Assembly: GCA_964017045.1 (NCBI GenBank)
Contig: OZ024807.1
Span: 16,171,941 to 16,235,940, forward strand
Direction of reading: 5' to 3'
DNA: 64,000 bases
Source of the DNA: Omphiscola glabra
Lineage: Eukaryota > Mollusca > Gastropoda > Lymnaeidae
In this document: piece after piece, positions 25,797-36,949 of the stretch
How the letters are laid out: each line of letters begins with the position of its first letter
How positions within the stretch are numbered: position 1 is the first letter of the stretch
Translations under genes and position numbers: made by a program
The notes under the pieces: model-generated
Databases searched by the model: none
What the model was told of the DNA's origin: nothing
Seen by the model: the letters and a program-made list of their open reading frames with translations, nothing else

Positions 25797-28700
25797 GATA
25801 AGACACATAGAATTGCTATGAAAAGGCACAAAGACTTGCTATGATAAGACACATAGTCTTGCAAGAATCAAGGATCTCTACCATTATTAATGGGTTTAAG
25901 CTATGTCTTCTGAATAATTGTAAAATGTGCACTGCGCTCCAATTGCGTCCAATCCTCAACTGTGACCATGTCTCGGTGACTGAAATAAAGATACACCATT
26001 TCCACTTCAGCTGCAAAAAAAAATTTTATAATAATAATTTTAAAATAGAAATAAAAAAAGTATTTTGCATTAATGCTTAGCCTCTATGTGTGTGATGGTA
26101 TTTTTCCCCATAATGATTAGCCTCTCTGTGTGTGATGGTATTTCTCCCCATAATGATTAGACTCTATGTGTGTGATGGTATTTTTCACCATTATGATTAG
26201 CCTCTATGTGTGTGATGGTATTTTTCACCACTATGATTAGCCTCTATGTGTGTGATGGTATTTTTCACCATTATGATTAGCCTCTATGTGTGTGATGGTA
26301 TTTTTCACCACTAATACCATGCCAAACATTTCTCCTCTGCCAAAAAATAAAAATGATTTTTAAAATTACTGCTGATAGATTTCGTTATGTTATAAAAAGT
26401 ATCTTCACGAGTAGTCTGAAATTAAAAACAGCATTTTACCTGTCGATACAACTAGTTGTGAAAGTTTGGTTGAGTCGAACATTCCAGACGGTACCACAAT
26501 AAGATACGTGTATTTAAGAACATCTGTTGGTATGTAGAAGTGTTTTTTATCAACATTAAATTATTTTTCTGATAGAAAAAAATGAATCGGTGTCAGGTCA
26601 TAAATAATAGTGAAAATTATAATAATATTTGATAGTTTACAAAGCTCATTGCCACACGGCATTTTTGAACATTTTGGGAAAAGGAAGACTAAATAAATGA
26701 AATAGTTTTCAAAATAATTTTTTTATACTAGATTAGGTACCTTTAATTATAACGTAAGAAAAAATTTTTAAAAAAATTAAAATGTACAAAATTTAAGAAA
26801 TACAATAAATCTAATATGATTTTCTATAGTTCACTCAATTTCAGTAAACAGCCCTTAACTTTATTGACCAAATATCTGACGTTTGAGATACTTGATTTTT
26901 TTAAAGATATAACAATAAATAGAAATTAAGTTTCGGCTTCATCTAAATATTTGAAACATAGAATATTGTAGACTAGTAACTTTTTAATAAATAATTAAAA
27001 TATTTTAACTTTTTATAAATATCAATCTAGTCTAATATATATTATTTGGCCTGGATTTTCAACCTCTTTCATTTTACTTAACCTGTTTACTAATTAACTA
27101 ACAAAGTTCCTAAACTCATGATTAATTTCAAGCAAATGATATTAATGATAGATTTTTTTTCTATTTTACACATCTAATATTTAGGCAAAATGTCAAAATT
27201 TAGATTTGTATGGAACTTTTTAAAAATGTAACTACCCGCCCGTGAAACTAAAGGACACAACTTTTGAAAGCTACTGTTAAATATCTTTGCAACATGCGAT
27301 AGTTGTAGATTATGTTATACTTTACATTTAATACAAAATGGCCAGGCCTCGGTTATGCTGCCATTGACGGCACGGAGTCCTATCGTCTTGTGTTGTTCGC
27401 GCCCTGCCATCCAGGTCAGATGAACTCTGTTCTCATCGTCTGCTGTTACCGGGTCGGGCAGCCAATCGGATAGAGAGACGTTAGATTTGGATCGGATCCA
27501 TCTAAACACTCCGTTGTTGTATGTGTCATTGGCCGCCAGAAATACGTGCACATCATTGGGGAACTCTGAAGAAAGAGGAACACATACACATCATTTGAGG
27601 GACTCTGAAATAAGAGAAACACGTGCACATAATTGGGGAACTCTGGAGAAAGAGGAACACATACACATCATTTGGGGGACTCTGAAATAAGAGGAACACA
27701 TAAACATCATTGGAGAACTCTGGAGAAAGAGGAACACATACACATCATTTGGGGGACTTTGAAATAAGAGGAACACATTAACATCGTTGGAGAACTCTGA
27801 AATAAGAGGAACACATAAACATCATTGGAGAACTCTGGAGAGAGAAACAGAACAAAGACATCAATTGGGTTTAATCCAACTACACCTAGCTAATGAATAA
27901 TCATACCCTTGTTTCTTACACATGTTTTCTCTGACCGAAATGCCGCATTGTTCTTTGTACAGGCAACTCTTGATGTATAAGATAAAATAAGATAAAATAC
28001 ATTTACTGATATATATAAATGGAGATTTGTGGGCGGGGGTTGGGGATGGTATTCGTTGTACGTTTTGTTCAGTCTTAAAAATCCTCTTTCAGGTCTGGTT
28101 CTTCCTCAGAATTAGTCTTTAGCAAGACTTTCGTGGAATATTTTTGTGGCAAGAATAACGTTTGAGTTTTTGTGTGTTAGTTGTAATTATGAATACATTT
28201 TTTTCTTTTTGTTTGAACGGAGCTCTCTCTTTTTTTTTTTTCTTTTTTTTTTATAAACCGCCCCCCCCCCTTGCTTACCATCGTTCTCACATATCGGTAT
28301 TCATATTTATTTGTGCAATATCCTGAATGTAGGTGGTTCCCTTAGTTAAGAGGAACAAAATGTAATCCCAAAACCACCATGAGCAGAGAAGGTAACAAGA
28401 CTGACTTGGAAATAACCAAATCCCAGAATCGTTAGCTGTGTATATGGCTATTCTGTCAACCGGGAAGCCAATGTTGACGTGTACCAGGGATGAAGGCACA
28501 TTTGAGCCACCACGGAGTAAGATTGACGGATCCTGCTTTGCTGACCAGTTGATCGAAATGTTCTGTTGAAAATTAACCCGTGTTATACAATAAAGATAGC
28601 GATGAGAAAAGATAAATGATAATTTCAGGTTTATTTTAACTACGTTTTGATCCTCTGTTTTATTATAAAATAAATAAAAATATATATTAGAAAACATATA

Positions 28701-31700
28701 AATTTTGATTTAGTGATAAATCAAGGTAAACTCAGCCAATCAAGAGCATAGCTCTGTGGCAGGAAAGCCACTTAGGCAGTACCATTGACATAAATGGTGA
28801 ATTCGAAGCAGGTGTAAGGACTAGAATAAACAAAGGTTACATCAGCATGTGTGCTATTAAACAAAATATGAAAGCCGAAGGAGCTGAAGCTGTAAACCAA
28901 AGTCAGAATCTTTAACAGACATGTCAAAACAGTCCTACAATATGGAGCCGAAACTTGGAAAACAACAAAAAAGTACAGACCTCCATAAAGGCTTGTCTTA
29001 GAAAGATCATGAACACTAAATGGCCAAATACTATCACCAATACAAAATCTAATGGAAAGGACATACCAGGTGCCCATTGATGACGACATCATAAGGAAAA
29101 GATGGAGGTGGATAGGACAAACTCTACACAAAAAAAACAAATAGCATCACCAGACACATGCCTAACATGGAATCCACATGGAAAAAGAAAGAGAGGAAGG
29201 CCAAAGAATACATGGAGACGCAAGCTAGAGGCAGACATGCAAAGTATGGGAAAGGAAATCACAGGACCGTGATTAATGGAAAATTATGGTGTACGGCACT
29301 CTGGTGTTATACGGCATATGTCCCCCAATGGGGGAAAATCCATAAAGAAAAAAAAAGAAGATACATATATTAAGTGTGAAAATTACTATAACTGCTTCTA
29401 ATCGCTTGAAATGCAAATCTTTAGCAGTAAACTTTTTCAACAATCCTTTTGCATTACTCATATACAACTGAACACTTATAAGAATTGGGTTAAGTGATTC
29501 TGAATAAGAACTTTTTTATTTAAGCTAATATCATTAAAAATAACATTAACACGAGAGTTATGGAATAACTATTTCTACCTGTAAACATTGTTGGTCTTGA
29601 CCGCTGGCCATTTCACCAGTTTGACAAACAATCTTGCCATTTTCATACATCTTTACAAAAAAAATTCCCCTCATTCTGAAAGTGAAGAAAGAGGCGTGTG
29701 AAAAGATGAGTGTCGTAAATAAAAGAATTAAAATTATTAATTCATGAAGAAGAGGGTAAACAAATATATATTTTTAATTTTTTTTTCTTTATTTCAACGT
29801 TAACCACACTAATTTCATCAGCGAAGATCAAGCACAAACAAATTTGGCGATTCCTTTGCAAGTAGTGAGCTGAGTCCAAATATATTCTTACTCACTGCTC
29901 GGATTTTTCTCAATACTTAATCTTCATTGCATACGTTTAAGAATAGTTTATTTGAAGAATATGTGCGGAAAAAGTATTTCGAAGCTTTATCAGCATGTAA
30001 TAGTTCGTATTTTGCTTCTACTTACGGCGTTACCGTGATTTCAACATCATTCGTTATTGGCCATGGGTGATTTTCAATGACGGGTTCTTCAACGCTCTTT
30101 TCTGCGTCAGTTGATCCGGAACTTTGATTGGTGTTTAAAATCACTCGGGCGTCACCGTACGTCAGAACGTAAAAGGATACTCCCGATAATCCGTCAAAAT
30201 GGATTCCCTTGTCTTCCGGAAACGCCCATTCATCTAATGGCGTTGTAATTTCAATCTCTGAGAATAGTGTTAAAAAACGGAATTAATTCAATATACTGTT
30301 TCATTGTATGTGAAGCGCGGTGAGGATAGCTCAAGGCTGGTGTAAAAGGTTGTTAGCGTTCGGATACGTTTTGCTTTTCTTAAGAATGTCATTAGGTGAC
30401 GTCATTTATAGAATTTCTTTTCTGGATGTTACTTATTTCTTCCATTTATATATATATATATATATAGATACATATGAGCCGACAGCTTTCCTATCAGAGC
30501 GATTGTTCTTATCATTCCTAGTCATTTACGAAACGTAATACACTTCCAAGATTGTAATTTGTGTGTGTGTGTTTGTAATGTAATATTTTTGTATCTTTCG
30601 AGGATTATACGTTTTTTCTAGATGTGCTGAAAGTTTATGTTTTTTCTGTATATTTGACTTTGTATTTTTATACAAATTTAGTAGTATAATTAGACTGAAT
30701 ATTGATAATATCGCTTGCTGTGGTATTTTTTGTTGTTGTTGTTTTTTTAAAATTATTTCAGTTTTTTGTTACATAATATTCATTTAACGAATTCATATAA
30801 TGATCCATAACAATATTCTATTGTTTAATTTTTTTTTAAGTTTCTTTTACTTTTAAGTATTTAAGTCAAAAGCGGATATCGCTTAGTTACGATGGCTTGG
30901 TCATTTCCTTGCTATATTTTAAATTGGCTAACATTGACCAAATACGTGTAAATGCATATTTAAAACATGTATGCTGTATGAAAAAATAATAATTACAATA
31001 AACACAATACAGCCGGCTAATATGCAGTTTTTGAAAATTTAACAAAAATATACTTCTAAAAGGAGAAAAAAAGTTTGGCATATTTTAAACAAATTTAATA
31101 TCTTAAAAAGAATTGTGTATTTTTTAATTCATTTTTGTGAAAAAATTTTTGACACTGCTTTTAAATAAACCATACAATAAAATAATTTTATATTTTTCAA
31201 ACTGATAGCAATGTATGCTTGGGATCTTCAAAGATAAGTAAGAAAGATTCTGTATATTTTAAATTTTATTAACAGATTTATAGCAAACTAATCAAGTTTA
31301 AATAAAGTATAGTTTATATTACTTGTGATGATTGCAACATGAATGCATGCGGTCAGTAAACTACTAATCTCAAGAAAGGTAACTTCTTTTCCACTACATC
31401 CCCTGACATGACAAACACTAGCGTAAGATGTGGCAACTACACAACTTTTAAAAAAAAATATTTAATAATAGACGGGACTTTAGGCCAACTGCACAGGTTT
31501 TTTGGGGGTAGGGAACAGGCATACACTTAATCTTAAAAAGCCCCAGATGGCACTGACCCTCGCTTTGCCCAGGACAGCACGTGGTTGAATGTTTGGAATG
31601 TTTCATAAACTAAGGATATAAATCATGGTTACTAATGTTATAAAATTATAAGCGGACTTTACCCCGATAATTCGGTTTCACTATACATCAGTGGTAAAAT

Positions 31701-34700
31701 AACTGTTTATACCCCCTCCAAAACTCTGGCCAAACAGATGAGATTATTAAAAACAATGAAAACTACATCTGGTAAGAATATCTATACCCGTCTACACGTT
31801 CAAAGAGTACATCTGGTAAGGGCATCTATACCCGTCTACAAGGTCAAAATAAACATTTGGTAAGGGCTTCTGTACTCACCAACAAGTTGAAGTAAAGATT
31901 GTTTGAAAAAGTTGTAGACATCTTGTCCTGTTAACTCAGCCAAATTGCCAGCACGACACGGGTCCTGTTATGGAAAGTAGCACATCAATATTTTAATGAC
32001 GAACATCTCGATTACGTAACCATTAATCTAATCTATGACACTTATTTTGTTTTGCGATGGCATTCTTGGAAGAAAGACGGTTTTTAGATTGTTTTGTTTG
32101 TTTGTTGTTAGTGGTTTTACTTGTTAGTCTGTTTTTGTTTGTTTGTTCATTTCTTTTATTTATTTGTTTGTATTTGCTGCCCGGGGGGGGGGGGGGAGAG
32201 AGAAATCTGTTGCAAAGATAATATTGCTACGTATTTCAAAGGAAAGATAACCATCACTAGAAACAACCAGAAAGGTCAGTTCAACGTTGTATTTGTGTGA
32301 AAAAAATATGGAGAGCGACTACACCGCGTAAAAGTGTGACGTCACTACACCATAACAAGATAATGTACCGTATGAAACAATGCGTAATTAATATATTGTA
32401 TTTGGTCCATTTTCGAGGCAGAAAGATTAGTTAAATTAGATATACCATTGCGAAATAAATTATCTTTAAATATTTTTAGGTAAAAGTTAAAGATTTTTTT
32501 TAAAAATTTCTTTTGTTTGGACAATAATAAAACTAACCATGTCCTCGTCCAAATGTACAGGCGTTTTTGAAAATGTGTAACAATTCATGTTATAATATAT
32601 CCCGCCTGGGTCACAGGGGCTACCAACATCTGAAATTCAAAATATCTGAGTTCAACAACATTCGCTAATTTGATAAGCTGATAACATAGAATACAAATCA
32701 GAAGACGGCGATGGCTTTATTTTTTGCATATTGGTGTAAAGCCTGTATTTGGTTTGTCACTGAGACGGGTGTGGACCGGTCCTTTCTTCGAATCTCGAGG
32801 ACGCTTAAAAAATGTGCACATCTCTATAGTCAAGTTCTATTTGTAACGTATGACAGCTTCCGAAGAGTGAAGTCTTTGCATGTCTCGTTCTTTGTTGTCT
32901 CCGAAACGTTCATTTGATTGTCTCGTCTTTTGCGTCAAAGCTTTAGAATGACTTGTTGCACTATATCCTTTGTATATTTATGACAATAAATTGGCGTTTA
33001 GTCAAAGCTTTAGCCGACTTGGCAGGACACGTATAAAATTTACGTCTATTTCCTCAGGCCTTCCAACCACCTTGTTTTTTTAAACCCTCACTGAGTAGCC
33101 CTGGCAACCAGTGAAATATCTTCAATACCAGGCACAGAAACATTGTGTGAATTCCCTCTACATCAATAGGAGCCAGAATGATCAATTCATTGATCATGAG
33201 CCCTTAAGATATTGAAGAAGATGATGATGCAAACCCTAGAGCTAACATTTCATTTATCTTTTCACTATGGCTGAAACGTCTTTATTCTTTATTTCCAAAT
33301 AGTGCAGTTAAACTTTGTTTGAATTCACACTCATAGAATTTGATCGGTTCATGAAACCATGTCTCGAATCACCACTCAAACCAAACATTCTAGGTTTTGG
33401 AGTAAAGTTCGTATTGAATTTTATCTCTGAACCTATCATTCACCTAACGTTACAAGGGCTCCCACTATCTCTAACATTAAGGGGCACCACATTTACATAA
33501 AAAGATACACTTTTTTACTTTTAAAGTCCCCCGAGCTTCAAACAAACAAGAGACTAGATCACCTAGCCTCAAAGTAACCAAGTCACCAAGCAACCAAGCC
33601 ACCAAGTCACCAAGTCACTAAGCCACCAAGCCAACAAGTCAGATTAACTGATAAATATTAGATGATTCCTTTTAATGAACTATTATAAGTACTTTCTCGC
33701 AATGGATGGGATTCGTTAACCTTGGATGACAACTCATCTAAGAGAAGGCACACTCTGAAAACAAACCCGGAGATGGCGTCAGTAGGTGGTTAGACATTGT
33801 CACGGTAAAAATTCTGGCAACTCCTTCGACGTAGAACGCATAAAAGGCGAAGTTAAGGACTCAAGATATTCTGTTGATCATCTAGAGCATCCTGGTCTAT
33901 TCCGAGTCGTCTTGACAAAATCCTATCATATGATCAAATAGACAAGGACGAGAGAGTGAGGCTGACGAATTGAGCAAATCTCCCTCTTTTTAAAAAATAT
34001 TTCAGCTAAAGTCAAAGCGTCTACTCAGGTCGAAAAATGCCTTGGTCCTCTTTGCATGCGAAGGACGAACCAACAATACAAAAATAATAAATGATGTCAC
34101 GTTATTCTATGTTCACAAAACATAAACTGTCTATTCAAACACCTACACTTTTCACATATAAAACTCTGGTTCAGCCCACAAGAAACGTTCTGATAGAAAG
34201 GTAAGTTCGTCTTATTGTTGGTGCCTGCAATGCTCAAACAGTGTCGTTCAACATTTCCCCCGGTCACATTGCCAGCAGTAGAGTGCCCTTCATAAACGCT
34301 TCCAATCCACCAATTGGCTTCTGAAACAATTAATAATAAAGGAATTTCATTTTCTTTTCTGTAATTGGTTGATTTCAAGAGCTGACATATAGGCATTAGA
34401 ATCGTTAAATTAGGGGAAAAACTATCCGTGTTTAGTGCTCAAATTAAAAAACAAAACATCATGTTACGAAATTACCATTATCAACAATAATGGAGAGAAA
34501 GAAACATATTTTTTAACTTATTTAGGATTTGAGTTGTTTTCAATGAACTAACATTAAAATATGACATGTCCTCAAATCTGAAACTCTTCTATGTTCGGGT
34601 TACAGCAAGTATCTTCATCATCATCATGTCCCGTAGGCCCTTCGACCGTTGGGGCGCCACAGATGACATGAAAACTGTTCTTCTTCATTACTCTTGGTCT

Positions 34701-36943
34701 TCTGCCCTACGCATAGCATCGCCTAATTTTAATCCAGTCCATTCCTTGATTTTATCTTCCCATCTTTTTCTCCGTCTTCCTCTTCTTCTTCATCCTCTAG
34801 TTGTGCCCTGCATGATTTCTTTGGCCCTTGTTTACTGGTAACGTGGCCATTCCATTCAAGTTTGCGCTTTTTTACGGACACCAGGATAACAAGTATCTAC
34901 TATTTTTTAAATGACTTGCCTGCTGGGGAAAATGTCACCATGTCCGTAAGGAAACTCCTTGTTTCATTGGTTTTTGGGTTGGCCAGCCGGCCAAAGTCCA
35001 CACCACACTTTGCCTACAAATAGAGAAGCACATGGAACAATAGTAAGGTTTTCTAATTACACGGTTATTAGCTGCAGTGTTGAAAATTAAAGTTATTGAA
35101 ATCATTCGGTTATGGGTTGGAAAATATCTTTTAAAAATTGAGAAACTAATTGTGTTAAACGATCTAAAAGAAGTAAATGAATTTTTATTTTGAAAACATT
35201 TATTGATAATACGTATTAATTATAGACTGTACATTCTAGTTACATACTGTTCATACTAGTTACATACTGTTCATAATAGTTACATACTGTTCATACTAGT
35301 TACAGACGTAATCTTCTTTTGAATATTAAACTTAATTATAATTTTATTTTTTTAAATCCTAGTGACTTTTTTAACCATCTTCAAACATCTCTTCATTCAA
35401 TAACGTAACCGAAAGGCATAGGCATTTAATAATTATTATACCAATAACACAGTTTTATTGCAATATTGAAACATTGAATATATATATATATATATACAGT
35501 TATATACATATATATGTTTACATATATATATAGATATATAGATAGATATGGATACATAAAGACACCAATGTAAGGAGTACTTGCGCTGAGGTCCGGTTAA
35601 CAGACATCTGAACCATCTTGTAACAGTACTTATCAAAGTATTGGGCCCCACTCCAGAAGAAGCAAGGGTTGGTCATGACAGCTGAAATATAATAATTAAA
35701 AAAGTAACGTTTTAGTAGCTGCATAGATCGGCCCAAATGGGGCATTGTATCTGTAAGTCTTAAAATTCATAATAGACAAGCACACTAAACATTCGTGAAA
35801 TAGGGCATTAAAGGAGCATACTTTGTATAGAACAAACAGTTACATTTAAACATATTAAATAGAAACGAACTTAGTTTTATAAAGGGCCATCAGTTACATT
35901 GTGTACACAACACAGCTGAGAGCCGGAGAGCTGTTTACATCACAAAACAGAAAGTTGGAGAGCTGTTTAAATCACAAAACAGAAAGTTGGAGAGCTGTTT
36001 ACATCACAAAACAAAAAGTTGGAGAGCTGTTTACATCACAAAATAGAGAGTGGGAGAGTTGAATCAAACAACACCGTAGAAACCATGAGAGTGGAGTAGT
36101 GCCAGTGTGAACATAATTGTGCTGTGTAAAAGCGGGTGAGAAATTAAAATATCAATATAGTTCAGGGGCGTGAAAAAAATGTGCGGTTAAAAGCCTTTGG
36201 GGGATGTATGTTAAGAGCACTTATAGGGATTCGTATGAAGTTCGTTGGTTGTATGTATGTTTTGTCAAATTTTCACCCTCCCCCCTTTCCCGCTTACCCA
36301 ATTGCTTTATATTACATTTTGTGACAGATTTACACGAAACACAGTTTGTTATTATTTTAAAATCATATCCTTTACAAAAATATGTTTCAGCTTTCAAAAT
36401 TATCATATTATTGGCAAATCATTCGGAAAATAACAGGAAAATCCTATTGAGGTCAACAGTAAGGGGGCAGAAAGAATATTAAAACTTTGGTGTCCAGCCT
36501 GTCCTAAAAATTGTAATCAATCATTTCTCACCTCCAAAAGGTGCCTAGGTACAAGTTGGAGTTTGGGGGGTTATGCAACCCTTACTCCCCAACATTAACC
36601 AGCGAGTTGCGTGAACACGAATTTTAAGCCGTTACAGAGTGATTGTGAGCGGAAAAGTTAAGCCATCTGTCTGACATGCTCTGGTGCTCTAGTGAAACTA
36701 GGGCTGTCCTTAAGTTTATCTGCTTGGCGCATTACACGCTTTGGTTAAATGTGAAAAAGATAACACTTCTTGCTATTATAATACTGTAATATTAGCAGTT
36801 AGTATATACTTATGGACACATTAAACATGTTATAAAAATATATATGTATATAAGAAGAAAACTAAAGACACCACACATGATGACTTACTTTGTAAAACAC
36901 ACACAAGCAAGAAGGCTGATAAATTCTCCATTGAAGGCAACAT
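14408..36943 (-). CDS. C-type lectin / FAMeT / mucin-stalk type-I membrane protein, 16 exons
   Basis: Rebuilt from splice sites with matching phase: 36889-36943, 35581-35681, 34920-35013, 34147-34320, 32538-32629, 31880-31964, 30026-30257, 29579-29675, 28406-28562, 27326-27565, 26440-26523, 24861-25027, 22932-23032, 21552-21870 (or -21760), 20082-20376 (or -20363), 14408-15567. All introns are GT-AG except the one after exon 3 (GC-AG). The product is 1150 residues in one model or 1109 in the other. It starts with a signal peptide ([18 protein letters not shown]) and carries C-type lectin domain 1 (about 23-141), a second lectin domain (about 142-442) interrupted by a FAMeT-like domain (about 201-362), an unassigned extracellular region (443-764), a Thr-rich repeat stalk and a transmembrane segment with a short tail. 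Likely a cell-surface recognition receptor (inference). Exon boundaries are sequence-based only; extra or alternative exons are possible. Confidence 0.75.
14905..15345 (-). repeat. 21-bp coding minisatellite
   Basis: About 20 units, core ccttgtgtggtcgaggtagc on the plus strand, encoding TTQGATS on the minus strand. Unit length keeps the frame. Open frames on the plus strand here are by-products. Confidence 0.9.
15950..16110 (+). repeat. Degenerate taacc-rich repeat
   Basis: Diverged units around ttaactaacccaaccc, inside the last intron of the lectin gene. Confidence 0.5.
16345..16885 (+). repeat. 30-bp minisatellite, about 18 copies
   Basis: Core ttagtttttacgacactg. The first eight copies are identical, later ones diverge. 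Thirty bases keep frames open ([10 protein letters not shown]), giving a spurious 168-codon frame. Lies in the last intron of the lectin gene. Confidence 0.9.
16990..18180. other. Intronic AT-rich stretch
   Basis: Inside the last intron of the lectin gene; no exon or element recognised. Confidence 0.4.
18190..18453 (+). repeat. 32-bp minisatellite, 8 copies
   Basis: Core ctaggagaatctgatcacac, with a small palindrome (ctcccctaggag) in each unit. A poly-A tract follows at about 18486-18508. Confidence 0.85.
19240..19523 (-). mobile_element. hAT-type non-autonomous element, copy 1
   Basis: Ends ttttgcccacccctg at 19523, i.e. CAGGGGTGGGCAAAA on the minus strand, a typical hAT terminus. It matches 23274-23587 in inverted orientation over about 280 bases (shared attatgtccaatttt, gtcgataaacatttct). 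The other end is truncated near 19240. Confidence 0.7.
19524..20022 (+). repeat. 26-bp minisatellite, about 19 copies
   Basis: Core gacaaagccgggtacattgt. It abuts the hAT element on the left and ends about 60 bases from the exon 15 donor (20081-20080). Confidence 0.9.
20082..26523 (-). CDS. Lectin gene exons 11-15: unassigned extracellular region
   Basis: Exon 11 (26440-26523) reads [17 protein letters not shown]; exon 12 (24861-25027) [18 protein letters not shown]; exon 13 (22932-23032) [16 protein letters not shown]; exon 15 (20082-20376) [18 protein letters not shown] and [19 protein letters not shown]. This weakly recalls the IgGFc-binding N-terminal domain, but I cannot assign it. Exon 14 is ambiguous: one frame with acceptor at 21871-21872 and another with acceptor at 21761-21762 both keep phase, pairing with two different acceptors of exon 15. 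A TACTAAC branch point very close to the first exon-15 acceptor favours the second (exon start 20363). Exon A at 49035-49190 resembles the end of exon 15. Confidence 0.6.
21363..21560 (-). repeat. 21-bp minisatellite built from the exon 14 donor
   Basis: On the minus strand exon 14 ends AAATAAAG|GTCAGT. The adjoining 21-bp unit (TATAAAGGTCAGTTAGAA) repeats that junction about 9 times. See findings. Confidence 0.9.
23274..23587 (+). mobile_element. hAT-type non-autonomous element, copy 2
   Basis: Starts CAGGGGTGGGCGAACTTTTT and ends near gttttcccacctg. Contains gagggccgc at both ends. Inverted relative to 19240-19523. Lies in the intron between exons 12 and 13. Confidence 0.7.
24288..24540 (+). 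repeat. 29-bp minisatellite, about 9 copies
   Basis: Core atagagatgcggcattttct. Lies in the intron between exons 12 and 13 of the lectin gene. Confidence 0.85.
26071..26315 (+). repeat. 40-bp minisatellite, 6 copies
   Basis: Core attagcctctatgtgtgtga. Lies between exons 11 and 12, about 125 bases from exon 11. Confidence 0.85.
27326..32629 (-). CDS. Lectin gene exons 5-10: C-type lectin domain 2 with nested FAMeT-like domain
   Basis: Exons 5-6 give the first half of a lectin fold ([38 protein letters not shown]). Exons 7-9 (30257-28406) encode 162 residues resembling the farnesoic acid O-methyltransferase-like domain (Pfam Methyltransf_FA): [26 protein letters not shown], and [18 protein letters not shown] then [17 protein letters not shown]. 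Exon 10 resumes the lectin fold ([39 protein letters not shown]). The three inserted exons enter and leave in phase 1, so skipping them would rejoin an uninterrupted lectin domain. The inner disulfide of the second half appears lost (RVHL where a Cys is usual). The lectin call is firm, the FAMeT call moderate. Confidence 0.7.
27566..27850 (-). repeat. 37-39 bp minisatellite built from the exon 10 acceptor
   Basis: On the minus strand exon 10 begins after CTTTCTTCAG. About seven upstream copies repeat this pyrimidine tract, AG, and the first bases of the exon (AGTTCCCCAATGATGTG). See findings. Confidence 0.9.
28880..29275 (+). mobile_element. Degenerate LINE reverse-transcriptase C-terminal fragment
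   Basis: Broken frames preserve [26 protein letters not shown] and a basic [17 protein letters not shown] stretch, matching residues of the RT tail at about 6100-6430. Lies in the intron between exons 8 and 9 of the lectin gene. Many frameshifts; inactive. Confidence 0.75.
30305..30345 (+). repeat. Short LINE 3'-tail relic
   Basis: gtgaagcgcggtgagg followed by gctcaaggctggtg resembles the 3' end of the LINE fragment at 53570-53610. Confidence 0.4.
31735..31885 (-). repeat. 47-bp minisatellite at the exon 6 donor
   Basis: Three units; core atctggtaagggcatctat on the plus strand. The innermost unit overlaps the exon 6 end and donor (TTGTTG|GTGAGT). Confidence 0.7.
33540..33645 (+). repeat. 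Short accaagtc-type repeat
   Basis: Eight- to nine-base units around ccaagtcac, intron of the lectin gene. Confidence 0.7.
34147..36943 (-). CDS. Lectin gene exons 1-4: signal peptide and C-type lectin domain 1
   Basis: Exon 1 encodes the signal peptide and ends in phase 1 at a strong donor (GTAAGT). Exons 2-4 read [36 protein letters not shown] and [11 protein letters not shown]...RHCLSI...[14 protein letters not shown]. These are the hallmarks of a C-type lectin domain: paired N-terminal Cys, a G-x-LA-x-P helix-2 segment, the WIG motif, and the C-x-L, VSC and FICE cysteines, so all canonical disulfides look possible. The classical Ca-binding EPN and WND motifs are not evident, so sugar binding is uncertain. 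Exon 3 uses an AG|GCAAGT donor at 34919-34918. Confidence 0.8.
35235..35305 (+). repeat. 19-bp minisatellite, about 4 copies
   Basis: Core tagttacatactgttcata, intron between exons 2 and 3. Confidence 0.75.
35905..36060 (+). repeat. 32-bp minisatellite, about 5 copies
   Basis: Core agttggagagctgtttacat. First intron of the lectin gene. Confidence 0.85.
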
Positions 36944-36949
36944 CACTAA

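Noticed and set aside
29158..29373. 71-codon basic frame
   Set aside because: Part of a degenerate LINE tail, not a gene.
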